From assembly GCF_016623585.1 (NCBI RefSeq), contig NZ_JAEHFY010000014.1, positions 62,001-126,000 on the forward strand: a stretch of 64,000 nucleotides of DNA, written 5' to 3'. The notes beneath the pieces were generated by a model. It saw only the letters and a program-made list of their open reading frames with translations, had not been told where the DNA came from and did no database searches. Origin of the DNA: Pedobacter segetis. Lineage in GTDB: Bacteria > Bacteroidota > Bacteroidia > Sphingobacteriales > Sphingobacteriaceae. How positions within the stretch are numbered: the first letter of the stretch is position 1; every line of letters starts with the position of its first letter. The position numbers and the translations under genes were made by a program. Positions 9,391-17,513 of this stretch are shown piece after piece.

Positions 9391-10206
9391 ATGGATTTAA
9401 AGGATAAAGTAGTGATCATTACTGGCGCATCTAGCGGAATAGGAGAGGCTTGCGCTTATGAATTTGCCAAAAGAGGGGCAAATTTGATTTTGGCCGCCAG
9501 GCAATACGTTAAACTTTGCGAAATCGCAGATGATATCCATAAAAAATATGAAGTAAAGACCTTAGCTATCCAAACGGATGTGAGCAATGAGCAAGATTGT
9601 AAAGATCTGATCAACCAAACCATTACCTCAATGGGTAAAATTGATGTTTTGGTAAACAATGCGGGTATTTCTATGCGGGCTTTGTTTAAAGATTTGGATA
9701 TTGAGGTGCTCAGAAAAATAATGGACATCAATTTTTGGGGAACGGTTTATTGCACCAAATATGCTTTTGACCATATTTTAAACAATTCTGGATCCATTGT
9801 TGGTGTTTCATCCATTGCTGGCTATAAAGGTTTGCCGGGCCGTACCGGTTATTCTGCCTCAAAATTTGCTATGAACGGTTTTTTAGAATCATTGCGTAAT
9901 GAAAACCTGAAAAACGATATTCATATTATGGTGGCTTGTCCGGGTTTTACAGCCTCTAACATTAGAAACGTTGCGTTAAATAGTGAGGCAAAGCCACAAG
10001 GAGAATCTTCTATGGAAGAAGGTAAAATGATGACCGCCAATGAAGTTGCAAAAAACATTGTTGATGGTGTGGTGCATAGAAAAAGGAATTTGATCATGAC
10101 GGGGCAAGGTAAATTGACCGTTTTTATGCAGAAACTTTTCCCTAAGCTTTTGGATAAATTGGTTTATGATCATTTTAAAAAAGAGAAAGACCCTTTGATT
10201 AGTTGA
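9391..10206 (+). CDS. Short-chain dehydrogenase/reductase
   Basis: A 271-residue classical SDR beginning MDLKDKVVIITGASSGIGEA. The cofactor loop is TGASSGIG, the structural motif is NNAG, and the catalytic residues lie in a serine strand (VGVSSIAG) and YSASK. The C-terminal extension (VAKNIVDGVVHRKRNLIMT) resembles the DltE/DHRS7-like subgroup. Substrate unknown. I chose ATG 9391; an upstream in-frame ATG at 9361 would overlap the glycosyltransferase and add 10 residues that do not belong to the fold. It is 1 bp from the preceding gene, so likely cotranscribed. Confidence 0.9.
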   Translation: MDLKDKVVIITGASSGIGEACAYEFAKRGANLILAARQYVKLCEIADDIHKKYEVKTLAIQTDVSNEQDCKDLINQTITSMGKIDVLVNNAGISMRALFKDLDIEVLRKIMDINFWGTVYCTKYAFDHILNNSGSIVGVSSIAGYKGLPGRTGYSASKFAMNGFLESLRNENLKNDIHIMVACPGFTASNIRNVALNSEAKPQGESSMEEGKMMTANEVAKNIVDGVVHRKRNLIMTGQGKLTVFMQKLFPKLLDKLVYDHFKKEKDPLIS

Positions 10207-10460
10207 TTTGGTTGTTAGCTCATTAGTTAAAATGGTTCATTAGGCTTATTTAACGTAAATAAACACTGTTAGCCATACGCTTCGGATAATGGATCATCCA
10301 CTTAAAACGATCTTCTAAAAACCAAAAAATTAGATGGTACGTTAATTGATTGTTCAGAAACATTAAATTTTAATTAACATATTTCAATTTTTGGTGCATT
10401 AGGGGCTTCTTAATTATCGGCTCTTATATCTCGATTCTTTAAAATCTTCAAAAAAATTTC

Positions 10461-11297
10461 GTGAAAAAAATACTTCCTTTATTGCTTTTTCCATTTATGC
10501 TTTCTTCTTGCATCTGTTCTAAAAAAATTAAAGATCTGGCTTACGCCGATGGTGGGGGAAAAAACTTGTTAGACATTTATCGCCCAAACAATAAAGATAA
10601 ATTACACGATGTGATCGTGTTTATACATGGCGGTTCCTGGGATACCGGTAAAAAAGATACTTATTGGTTTTTAGGCAGAAACTTTGCCAGAAAAGGAAAA
10701 GTTTTTGTGGCTATCAATTATCCTTTAGCACCAGATGCACAGTACCAAGAAATGGGTTATGATTGTGCAAATGCTGTAAAATGGGTAAAAGAGAATATCA
10801 AACAATATGGCGGCAACCCCGATAAGATTTTTTTGATGGGGCATTCTGCTGGTGGGCATTTGGCGGCTTTAATCAATCAAGATCCTAAGTATTTTGCTAA
10901 AGCAGGAATAAAGAATCCTATTAAAGGAGTTGTTTTGGATGATCCCTTTGGTTTGGATATTGATCAATATCTAAAGACCCAAATCAATACGGGCGATAAA
11001 TACGTCCCTGGATTTCTAAAAGTATTTAGTACAGATGAAAAGGCTTGGAAAGATGCTTCGCCCATGTACAAGATCGATGGCATACATAACCCTTATATGA
11101 TGTTTGTTGGCGAAAAAACCTTTCCTGCAATTAAACAACAAACGCCAATTTTTGAAGAAAAAATGAAAGCTGCCAACAAGCAAGTTTCTTTAGAGGTTAT
11201 CAAGGGCAAAAAACATATCGGTATGATTACCCAAATGATCTTTGGGTGTAACAAACTCTACGATAGGATAAACAAGTTTACCAGAGGAGAGAAATAA
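10461..11297 (+). CDS. Alpha/beta-hydrolase lipoprotein (esterase-like)
   Basis: A 278-residue protein with a lipoprotein signal (lipobox LSSC, Cys17) and an alpha/beta-hydrolase fold of the BD-FAE/carboxylesterase type. HGGSW is the oxyanion loop, GHSAGGH carries the nucleophilic serine near residue 129, and the final histidine is probably in KGKKHIGM. It likely hydrolyses an ester at the periplasmic or outer membrane surface. Translation starts at GTG (10461), immediately before the KK-hydrophobic signal region. About 250 bp upstream hold no gene. Confidence 0.87.
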   Translation: MKKILPLLLFPFMLSSCICSKKIKDLAYADGGGKNLLDIYRPNNKDKLHDVIVFIHGGSWDTGKKDTYWFLGRNFARKGKVFVAINYPLAPDAQYQEMGYDCANAVKWVKENIKQYGGNPDKIFLMGHSAGGHLAALINQDPKYFAKAGIKNPIKGVVLDDPFGLDIDQYLKTQINTGDKYVPGFLKVFSTDEKAWKDASPMYKIDGIHNPYMMFVGEKTFPAIKQQTPIFEEKMKAANKQVSLEVIKGKKHIGMITQMIFGCNKLYDRINKFTRGEK

Positions 11298-11372
11298 AAA
11301 GTTGGAAGCGAAAGGTTGAAGTTTAGGTATTAAGTTGATTTAAAAGGCATAAAACAGATGAGATTTTTCATT

Positions 11373-11406
11373 AAAAAAAAATCCGCTCCTAAAAAGAAGC
11401 GGATTT
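11373..11406 (-). terminator. Terminator after the 11,435-12,031 gene
   Basis: AATCCGCT (11380-11387) pairs with AGCGGATT (11398-11405). An upstream A run supplies the U tract for minus-strand transcripts. It may also slow plus-strand transcripts from the esterase gene. Confidence 0.75.
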
Positions 11407-11434
11407 ACTAAAACCAATTAAACTAACAACTAAA

Positions 11435-12031
11435 TTATAAATTTTGAAAAATCCCTGCGTAATTTCCCTTTAAGGTTTGTCCGTTTTGTAAAACCAAATC
11501 ATAAGAGATTAAAAAATTGGGTTTCGTACCGCTTACTTTAACCGTACCAGAAGAAACGCCTATGTTTTCACTATAAGTTAACAAAGAAGGGCTTTCTGTA
11601 CTATTGATCACATATCCGTTAGAGATAAAATACTTTCCGGCATATTTAACGTTTAAATCGGCATTGCTTAAACCATTATCTTCACTACTGTTAATATAAG
11701 TATATGTGCCAGGTTCTAAATAATCTAAGTTTGGAGAGTTTAACTCTACATAAACTGCGGTTTTACCATTTATATCTAATAGATTACCCGTTTTGTTTGT
11801 TGTAAATGAACCGTTTATAGTATATAAATCAACGTTTTTATGTGTTGGCGCTGTACCATAAAAAGATTTTAAACTATAATCAACAAATCCCGCTGCGTTT
11901 AATGGCAACTTTTCGCCGTTAATCTCTATTTTGTTAATAACCTTAATATCTGGTGCTACACCATCTTTTTGACAAGAAGCAACAAATAAAACCAACCCAA
12001 TAAGTAAGCCTTGTAAAAGTTTAGTTTTCAT
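11435..12031 (-). CDS. Hypothetical lipoprotein
   Basis: About 198 residues from ATG 12031. Lipoprotein signal LIGLVLFVASCQ with a cysteine at about residue 19, then a beta-rich, Asn/Ser/Thr-rich domain without a family I recognise. I prefer ATG 12031 over ATG 12052, because it places the signal directly at the N-terminus. Outer membrane or periplasmic location follows from the signal; the function does not. It is monocistronic: a terminator follows and the FAH gene is divergent. Confidence 0.75.
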   Translation of the reverse strand: MKTKLLQGLLIGLVLFVASCQKDGVAPDIKVINKIEINGEKLPLNAAGFVDYSLKSFYGTAPTHKNVDLYTINGSFTTNKTGNLLDINGKTAVYVELNSPNLDYLEPGTYTYINSSEDNGLSNADLNVKYAGKYFISNGYVINSTESPSLLTYSENIGVSSGTVKVSGTKPNFLISYDLVLQNGQTLKGNYAGIFQNL

Positions 12032-12162
12032 ATTTTCAATCTTTATTTTCACTTATACTCAACTGTTAAACTTTAGTTACATAATTTTTATTTTTTTTTG
12101 ATACCAAAGTTTTATTTTTAAAACCATACCTTAATAAAACTTAAATTTCAATAAACCATCGC

Positions 12163-13158
12163 ATGAAAATAGTATCTTATAAAACAGAAGGCCTAGAACA
12201 CCTAGGGGTATTTTTTGAAGGGCATATTTATAACCTCAATTCCTTAAATCCTATTATCCCAAACAATATGGCCGCTTTCCTTTCTGGTGGTGAGCCATTG
12301 GTGGAAGCTGTCCATAGGGCTTTTGAAGGTTTAAAGAACAATAGCAGCCAAATTAAAGAAGAGATATTTTACGAATTGATTGCGCCGGTCCCGCACCCAA
12401 CTTCTTTAAGGGATGCTTATGCTTTTAGGCAACACGTTGCAACCGCCCGCAGGAATAGAGGCGCAGAAATGTTGCCAGAGTTTGATCAATTTCCCGTGTT
12501 CTATTTTGGTAACCATCATGCCATCAATGGCCCCGGAGAGATTTTGTGTATGCCCGATCATTTCCAAAAGCTTGATTTTGAATTAGAGATCGCCATCGTT
12601 ATCAATAAAAAAGGAAGAAATATCAAAGCAGCCGAAGCCGATGATTATATAGCGGGTTATATGATCATGAACGATTTTAGCGCAAGGACTTTGCAGCTAG
12701 AGGAAATGAAACTTAACCTTGGCCCGGCAAAAGGAAAAGATTTTGCTACCTCAATTGGCCCTTGGCTGGTAACTAAAGATGAGTTGGAGGCCTTTAAAAT
12801 AAAAACCAAAACAGGGCATACCGGAAATTGTTATCAATTAGATATGCAATGTTGGGTTAACGATGAAATGGTATCTCGAGGGAATTTTGAGACTATGGAT
12901 TGGACTTTTGCAGAAATAATAGAACGTATTTCTTATGGTTGCGATATTTTGCCGGGCGATGTGATAGGTTCTGGTACGGTTGGTACCGGATGCTTCTTAG
13001 AATTAAACGGGACCGCAAAATTAGAAAACCCAACCGCCAAAGAACAATGGTTGCAACCTAACGATAAAGTAGAACTACGCATACAAGGCCTGGGCGTTTT
13101 GAGTAATATCATTACTGCCCAAACAACGGATTTTTCCATTTTAGCTTTAAAAAAATAA
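12163..13158 (+). CDS. Fumarylacetoacetate hydrolase family protein
   Basis: A 331-residue FAH-superfamily enzyme. The metal-binding acidic cluster is visible as KLDFELEIAIVI (E-x-E) and MNDFSARTLQ, followed by GPAKGKDFATSIGPWLVT and a DVIGSGTVGTGC loop, all typical of the C-terminal FAH fold. The likely reaction is C-C bond hydrolysis at the end of tyrosine/homogentisate degradation. The flavin reductase-like gene follows after 3 bp, a pairing I associate with Bacteroidota aromatic amino acid catabolism (recalled, not checked). Homogentisate dioxygenase is not in the window. Confidence 0.88.
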   Translation: MKIVSYKTEGLEHLGVFFEGHIYNLNSLNPIIPNNMAAFLSGGEPLVEAVHRAFEGLKNNSSQIKEEIFYELIAPVPHPTSLRDAYAFRQHVATARRNRGAEMLPEFDQFPVFYFGNHHAINGPGEILCMPDHFQKLDFELEIAIVINKKGRNIKAAEADDYIAGYMIMNDFSARTLQLEEMKLNLGPAKGKDFATSIGPWLVTKDELEAFKIKTKTGHTGNCYQLDMQCWVNDEMVSRGNFETMDWTFAEIIERISYGCDILPGDVIGSGTVGTGCFLELNGTAKLENPTAKEQWLQPNDKVELRIQGLGVLSNIITAQTTDFSILALKK

Positions 13159-13161
13159 ACA

Positions 13162-14052
13162 ATGCTATCATTAGATATATCAGATTTAAGCAATCAAGAG
13201 GCCTATCAATTATTAAGTACCGCCATAGCACCGCGGCCCATTTGTTTTGCCTCTACCATTGATATAAAAGGAAACGTGAATTTAAGTCCTTTTAGTTTTT
13301 TTAACCTGATGAGCAGCAACCCGCCAATCTGTGTTTTTTCTACCGTAAACAGGGGGAGGGACGGTAGCGCTAAAAACACCTTGGAAAATGTTTTGGAAGT
13401 GCCAGAGGTAGCAATCAATATCGTAAATTATGATATGGTGCAGCAAACATCTTTGGCCAGTACAGAATACCCAAAGGGCATTAACGAATTTATTAAAGCA
13501 GGTTTTACACCAATAGCTTCTAACAAAATAAAACCACCAAGGGTTAAAGAAGCTCCCGTTCAGTTAGAATGCAAGGTAAATGAGGTAATTGCCTTGGGAC
13601 AAGAAGGCGGGGCCGGTAATTTGATCATTGCAGAAGTGCTAACCATTCACATCCACAAAAACATTTTGGATGAAAACAACAAAATAGATATTTTTAAGAT
13701 CGATCAAGTTGCTCGTTTGGGTGGCAATTGGTATAGTAGGCTTACCAAAGACAGTTTGTTTGAAGTTGCCAAGCCACTTTCTAAGTTAGGGATCGGTATT
13801 GATGCTTTGCCAGAAAACATCAAGAATTCTAAGGTGTTAACCGGAAACCACTTAGGCCAGTTGGGCAACGTAGAGCAATTACCTACTGAAGATGAAATCC
13901 ATAAATACAGTTTAAACCCAGAAATCAAGGATATTTTAGACAGTACCATTGGCGATGCCCACACCCGTATGCTACAAATCCATTTAAAAGCCGCAGAACT
14001 TTTGGATCTAAATAGGGTAGAGGAAGCTTGGAAAGTTTTGTTAGTAGATTAA
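13162..14052 (+). CDS. Flavin reductase-like FMN-binding protein
   Basis: A 296-residue protein with the split-barrel flavin reductase domain in the first about 190 residues: AIAPRPICFASTID, then NLSPFSFFNLMSSNPP and TLENVLEVPEVAINIV. A C-terminal extension of about 100 residues (VAKPLSKLGIGIDALPENIK) is found in the subgroup linked to aromatic catabolism. It probably binds FMN non-covalently and reduces it, or is an NAD(P)H:flavin partner. It starts 3 bp after the FAH gene (operon). The cassette-like island begins immediately after its stop codon. Confidence 0.86.
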   Translation: MLSLDISDLSNQEAYQLLSTAIAPRPICFASTIDIKGNVNLSPFSFFNLMSSNPPICVFSTVNRGRDGSAKNTLENVLEVPEVAINIVNYDMVQQTSLASTEYPKGINEFIKAGFTPIASNKIKPPRVKEAPVQLECKVNEVIALGQEGGAGNLIIAEVLTIHIHKNILDENNKIDIFKIDQVARLGGNWYSRLTKDSLFEVAKPLSKLGIGIDALPENIKNSKVLTGNHLGQLGNVEQLPTEDEIHKYSLNPEIKDILDSTIGDAHTRMLQIHLKAAELLDLNRVEEAWKVLLVD

Positions 14053-14068
14053 GTTATTGGACTTAAAA

Positions 14069-14201
14069 GTAACGACGTTTTGCAAGTTTAAGCTGTGCCC
14101 GAATTACAGCACTGATTTCCGCCCGAGCACAAACATAATTGATTTGCAGAAAAGGCGCATAAAGCACTTCGCCCGGGCATAGCTTAAACTTGCTGTTGGC
14201 G
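14069..14201 (-). repeat. attC-like palindrome 1
   Basis: Arms 14082-14101 and 14174-14193 are inverted copies, 19 of 20 bases matching. Outer core-like bases are AAC at 14071-14073 and GTT at 14195-14197. The inner text GCACTTCGCCCG (14164-14175) recurs exactly in palindrome 2. The antitoxin stop codon lies inside the right arm. The outer seven-base cores match the integron consensus only partly. Confidence 0.65.
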
Positions 14202-14351
14202 GTAGGTTTTATTTTTAGAGGCTTTTGCTTCCAAATAAGCACTGAATTGCTCAAAGTTCATTCCTTTGATTTCATTGGATATTTTGTCCTTTATTTCTCT
14301 GAAGGTTTTGACTGTGTCAAATTCCTTTTCTATCTTAATTTTAGATTTCAT
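14184..14351 (-). CDS. Small antitoxin-like protein
   Basis: A 55-residue charged, helical protein (MKSKIKIEKEFDTVKTFREI...). The phrase EFDTVKTFREIKDKISNEI resembles small proteins paired with PIN toxins that carry a FDxVKxxREIRDxxS motif (recalled similarity, not searched). Its ATG overlaps the last 11 bases of the PIN gene, so the two are translationally coupled, with the toxin first. Its last codons and stop fall within the attC-like palindrome, as cassette genes often do. Alternative: an unrelated accessory protein. Confidence 0.6.
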   Translation of the reverse strand: MKSKIKIEKEFDTVKTFREIKDKISNEIKGMNFEQFSAYLEAKASKNKTYRQQQV

Positions 14352-14802
14352 TTCCTACTATTTCTTTTGGTGAATGTATATTCAAATTCACATGCCCTAA
14401 ACGTAAATTTATGGAATTATACCCTCTTATCCTATAAACGTTTACAATGTGCTTAAAATTCCAGCTTACCAGAATGTCAACTTTGTTGAGTGTTGCTGTT
14501 GCAATATGCAAACAATCGTCGAAACTGGTTTCTCCGACAACTTTCTCCTCAACATAGGTTTGAGCAAGTTGAAAAGCTTCTGGGCTAACAAAAACTTTTT
14601 CGGTATTTTCTGGCTTTAATTCGTTGAAAAAACTCCTTACTCTTCCAGGAGCAGTTTCGAGCTCGGCTTCTGTCAGATTGGAGTAGACACATTTTACTAA
14701 TCCCAATTTCACGCGTTCAAAAAGCAAAAGTGTTTCTTCCTCAAACTCTGTGTCGAATACGCCACCAAATACAGAAGTATCAAAATAAAAGCGTTGTTCC
14801 AT
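14341..14802 (-). CDS. PIN-domain toxin-like ribonuclease
   Basis: A 153-residue PIN protein. The first acidic residue is in YFDTSVFGG (D8), a central glutamate in LTEAELE, and the C-terminal acidic set in SFDDCLHIATA with ILVSWNF, which together suit a metal-dependent RNase site. PIN toxins cleave RNA and are held inactive by an antitoxin. The partner here is the 55-residue gene overlapping its 3' end, the reverse of the usual order. It lies in the cassette array with its start about 65 bp inside palindrome 2, typical of a cassette-borne toxin-antitoxin pair. Confidence 0.82.
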   Translation of the reverse strand: MEQRFYFDTSVFGGVFDTEFEEETLLLFERVKLGLVKCVYSNLTEAELETAPGRVRSFFNELKPENTEKVFVSPEAFQLAQTYVEEKVVGETSFDDCLHIATATLNKVDILVSWNFKHIVNVYRIRGYNSINLRLGHVNLNIHSPKEIVGNEI

Positions 14803-14863
14803 AAGGCAAATTTATGAATTTTTTCTTCGTTCAATTTCGTAATTCTGTTCGGAGAAACTTACC

Positions 14864-14996
14864 GCTAACGGTTGGCAGGTTTGAGAAATTGCGAAATTAC
14901 TTGCAGAACCGATGTCGCACCGCACAAAAATAAATAAAAAGAATTGAAGGAAATGAGAGCACTTCGCCCGCAATTTTTAAACCTGTGGTTATGTGA
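14864..14996 (-). repeat. attC-like palindrome 2
   Basis: Arms 14876-14893 and 14969-14985 pair over 17-18 bases with a single-base bulge. Outer triplets are AAC (14867-14869) and GTT (14988-14990). It contains GCACTTCGCCCG (14959-14970), identical to palindrome 1. It lies directly after the 162-aa gene (stop at 15005) and before the PIN gene. Confidence 0.6.
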
Positions 14997-15004
14997 AGCC
15001 AAGT

Positions 15005-15493
15005 TTAACATGGTGTCCAATATTCTAGATTAGAAAGCAACCCATTTTTAAATTTAAAAATTAGTTTAGATTCTCCTTTTGGTTCAGAAAATGATATTTT
15101 GTCGCGGATAACTTTAATTTCAAAAATAGACTGAATGTCTTTTTTCGTGGTTCTTGATGATATGGATTTTCCTTTATAAGTAATCTTAAAATTCGCTTTA
15201 CTGGAGAAATTGACCTTTTCAAGTTGATAGTTTTCTATCGGGTTACCTGTAAATACGAAAAAGCTATAAACCAAAGAATAAAACTTTTTTCCTTGTTCAT
15301 CTTCTGATAAAAAACCACATTCATATTTAGGTTCAAATATCCTTTTTGGATTTCCGAAAACCTTAATTATGTCATTCTTCTTTGCCACAAAGTTCATCCC
15401 ATTTATCTTAAAGTCAGTAAGTGAAACAGTTTTGTCTTGAGCAAAGAGTCCTATTGAAAGGAAAGAAAGAATTAATATTAAAGAATTTTTCAT
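15005..15493 (-). CDS. Hypothetical secreted protein (cassette gene)
   Basis: A 162-residue protein with a signal peptide (LILILSFLSIGLFAQ), then a beta-rich domain with paired segments FVAKKNDIIKVFGNPKRIFE and, near the C-terminus, LIFKFKNGLLSNLEYW. The NDIIKVFGNP turn recalls small periplasmic SmpA/OmlA-like or lipoprotein folds, but I do not assign it. It is the only gene of its presumed cassette: 25 bp from the R'-like end of palindrome 3 to the start, and the stop abuts palindrome 2. Confidence 0.75.
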   Translation of the reverse strand: MKNSLILILSFLSIGLFAQDKTVSLTDFKINGMNFVAKKNDIIKVFGNPKRIFEPKYECGFLSEDEQGKKFYSLVYSFFVFTGNPIENYQLEKVNFSSKANFKITYKGKSISSRTTKKDIQSIFEIKVIRDKISFSEPKGESKLIFKFKNGLLSNLEYWTPC

Positions 15494-15517
15494 TTAGTTC
15501 GATTTGTTTTGGTTTTA

Positions 15518-15652
15518 CCTAACGTTTTGAAAATTTGTGCAGAAATGGCATTGCTTGCAGAGCCATTTTCAGCCCGCACTAAATTTAGTAAATAACTGAT
15601 TAATTAACGTAAACCACCGTCGGCCATTTTTGTACAAATTTGCTGTTGGGCG
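15518..15652 (-). repeat. attC-like palindrome 3 (best match)
   Basis: Arms 15532-15550 and 15624-15642 match at 17 of 19 bases. On the minus strand the ends read GCCCAAC (R'' rule RYYYAAC) and GTTAGGT (R' rule GTTRRRY), both perfect. Total length is 135 bp, within the known attC range. Orientation agrees with the cassette genes. Confidence 0.7.
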
Positions 15653-15732
15653 CTGGTGTTTTCTTAGTTCTATTTGATTTTCATTTTGGTTGGTATTTAA
15701 AAAGAGCTAGTTTTCTAACTAAGTACATTAGG

Positions 15733-16515
15733 TCACATATTGAAGAGTTCAATTACAGAAATATTTTTTAGATTCTTTTCATTTTTGATTTCAAAACTTG
15801 TGTTGTTTCTAAACTCCTTATTGGTTTTGGATAGATTATACTCAAAAACTCTTTCGTAAATGCTTTTGAAAAATATTTCTAATGAACTGATGTCTTTATT
15901 TGTATCGTCGAGATAATTATATGAAGTATAACCCATCATGTCACTTTCAAAATTTATGTAATTTTTCCCCAAATGGTAAGAAGAACGTATCCCTGTTATC
16001 GTATCTGGCAAGTGATAAAAAGTGTCATTGTCGAACATTTGATATTCGCCAGTGTGATTAAAATTATGAAAATATTCGTTAAGTTTGAACGTAGTGGCAG
16101 AATTGTAAATAAACAATCGTTTTTTCGTCCGATAATCTAACACCTTAGATACTGAGTAGAAGTATCTTATGATGTCGTGAAAAGCAGATTTACTATTTAC
16201 AGTTGTTTTTACTTCCACAATATCCAGTACTGCTATATTAGGAACAATAACTATATCATTAACTCTATAAAGAGGAGCAAAGAATTGGTTGTCGTAAATA
16301 ATAATATCAATTTGTTTTGACATATTTCCAGTTTCATCGATAATAAAACCTTGTTTAACAGCAACCCCTTTTGGCAAATATGTAGATAAGAATTTTCTCA
16401 AAATTTCTTCAGTCAATATTCCAATAGTTGGATTATGTTTTTTGATGAATATTTTTACCTGTAAAATTTCATTTAGTAATTCTTCTGTTTTCAATCTAAA
16501 AAATTCATTTATCAT
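15733..16515 (-). CDS. DUF6602-like protein (cassette gene)
   Basis: About 260 residues from ATG 16515 (an in-frame ATG at 16551 would add 12 hydrophobic residues and nearly touch the upstream gene). The central segment GVAVKQGFIIDETGNMSKQI, then DIIIYDN and VLDIVEVKTTVNS, has the layout D...(D/E)xK of PD-(D/E)xK nuclease-like folds. DUF6602 proteins show the same layout and are often seen in defence or mobile settings. Function is unproven. It is the second gene of a two-gene cassette and is followed by palindrome 3. Confidence 0.65.
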   Translation of the reverse strand: MINEFFRLKTEELLNEILQVKIFIKKHNPTIGILTEEILRKFLSTYLPKGVAVKQGFIIDETGNMSKQIDIIIYDNQFFAPLYRVNDIVIVPNIAVLDIVEVKTTVNSKSAFHDIIRYFYSVSKVLDYRTKKRLFIYNSATTFKLNEYFHNFNHTGEYQMFDNDTFYHLPDTITGIRSSYHLGKNYINFESDMMGYTSYNYLDDTNKDISSLEIFFKSIYERVFEYNLSKTNKEFRNNTSFEIKNEKNLKNISVIELFNM

Positions 16516-16556
16516 TTTGAAACCGTTTTTTAGGATAAAAATAACCAACAATTAAA

Positions 16557-17246
16557 TTAGTTTTTAAACATTCCACGGAACATATAACCTACCAAATTCC
16601 CAGCTTTTACTTTATAATAGTTATTATTTACCTTTTCAAGTATAATTACAAATCCATCTTTTGCAGAACCAATTTGCTCAGAAGAGACCATATCAGGTTT
16701 AGCGTATAAAGCTGAATTAGTATATACCAATTGGCGACTACCTATTGCGTAATTAGGTGTAGAAATAATCTCATATCGTTTTATAATACAGCCAATTTGC
16801 TCTTGAAATATTTTCGAATATGGTTCAATAGTTAGCGTCAGATTTGTTCTATTATCTGTAATTGTTAAAGAAGAAACAGCACTATTTTTAATAATGTTCA
16901 TATCACTTAAACTAACATTAAAAAAGCATCTTTCAGTTCTCATGCCACTAATTACAGGACTGTCATAAGTTTCCGCACTATAAGTTAAGGAGCCACCATT
17001 GGAAAATTGTAAATTAACACGTCTTGGAATAATATTCGGTTTATAAGAAGTTTTCGCATATGAAATTATTAAACTGAATTTAGCTTGTTGTCTATCAGAT
17101 GCGTTAACGACAAGCATTCCATTCGCAAATACGGCTTGCAGACCATTTTCTAAATCTTCATTCCGATAAATTCCTTCCGACTTAGTTATAATTATAATCT
17201 TTTCTGGGTCGTCTTTGATTTCCTCGATACTACATTGTGCTAACAC
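16557..17246 (-). CDS. Hypothetical exported protein with SH3-like tail; signal peptide frame-broken
   Basis: The open frame from 17246 gives 229 residues starting MLAQCSIEEI, where LAQ looks like the end of a signal peptide. Upstream, in this frame, the DNA still encodes a hydrophobic stretch (FLFLLFTILISFNTKVLAQ) but begins after a TAA with no start codon. An ATG pair at 17297-17302 lies in another frame, and one extra A in the seven-A run 17281-17287 would join them into a normal secreted protein. The C-terminus (LEKVNNNYYKVKAGNLVGYM) resembles a bacterial SH3 domain. Either a frameshift mutation, phase variation or a homopolymer read error. Confidence 0.6.
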   Translation of the reverse strand: MLAQCSIEEIKDDPEKIIIITKSEGIYRNEDLENGLQAVFANGMLVVNASDRQQAKFSLIISYAKTSYKPNIIPRRVNLQFSNGGSLTYSAETYDSPVISGMRTERCFFNVSLSDMNIIKNSAVSSLTITDNRTNLTLTIEPYSKIFQEQIGCIIKRYEIISTPNYAIGSRQLVYTNSALYAKPDMVSSEQIGSAKDGFVIILEKVNNNYYKVKAGNLVGYMFRGMFKN

Positions 17247-17280
17247 TTTTGTGTTGAAACTTATTAGAATGGTAAATAAT

Positions 17281-17302
17281 AAAAAAAGAAATTATGCATC
17301 AT
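17281..17302 (-). other. Homopolymer frameshift site before the 16,557-17,246 gene
   Basis: Two ATG codons (17297-17302) are separated from the hydrophobic signal-coding frame by seven A (T7 on the coding strand). Eight would restore one frame with a complete signal peptide. A 51-codon ORF starting at 17416 runs through the ATGs and stops just after; I see no family in it. Confidence 0.5.
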
Positions 17303-17482
17303 ATAAATAGTAGATGAATGTTTAGTTGTAATTATTTTTTTTGGTTCAGTTGTGTTTCCTATTTCAGTTTTAATAAATTCAAAAGCTTCATAGCAATTCG
17401 GTTTTTTACGATTCATTAGTAGATTGTTCAAATTTTATATTTAAAATTTCTTTTGTCAAATAGTTCGGTCTTTTACACTTGC

Positions 17483-17489
17483 GCCCAAC
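17483..17489 (-). other. Right boundary core site of cassette array
   Basis: GCCCAAC on the plus strand, GTTGGGC on the minus strand, matching the integron R' rule GTTRRRY in the gene orientation. No palindrome flanks it on the right, as expected for a primary (attI-like) or eroded end. The methyltransferase stop codon lies 25 bp away. Confidence 0.45.
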
Positions 17490-17513
17490 TAATATATATC
17501 TGCAACCATCCTC

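Larger units (their letters stand above)
14054..17489 (-). mobile_element. Integron-like gene cassette array without integrase
   Basis: About 3.4 kb wedged between the flavin reductase gene and a methyltransferase gene. All five genes read on the minus strand. Three palindromes of about 130 bp (14069-14201, 14864-14996, 15518-15652) each lie just 3' of a gene or gene pair. The best one has ends GCCCAAC and GTTAGGT on the gene strand, matching integron attC rules RYYYAAC and GTTRRRY. The right boundary at 17483-17489 is GTTGGGC on the minus strand. Gene order fits three cassettes: (229 aa + 260 aa), (162 aa), (PIN + antitoxin). No integron integrase is present, so mobility is inferred. Confidence 0.6.

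Noticed and set aside
17300-17416. 51-residue ORF starting at 17416 as an independent gene
   Set aside because: It runs into the broken signal peptide region, ends at the frameshift and has no recognisable features; more likely part of the cassette leader.
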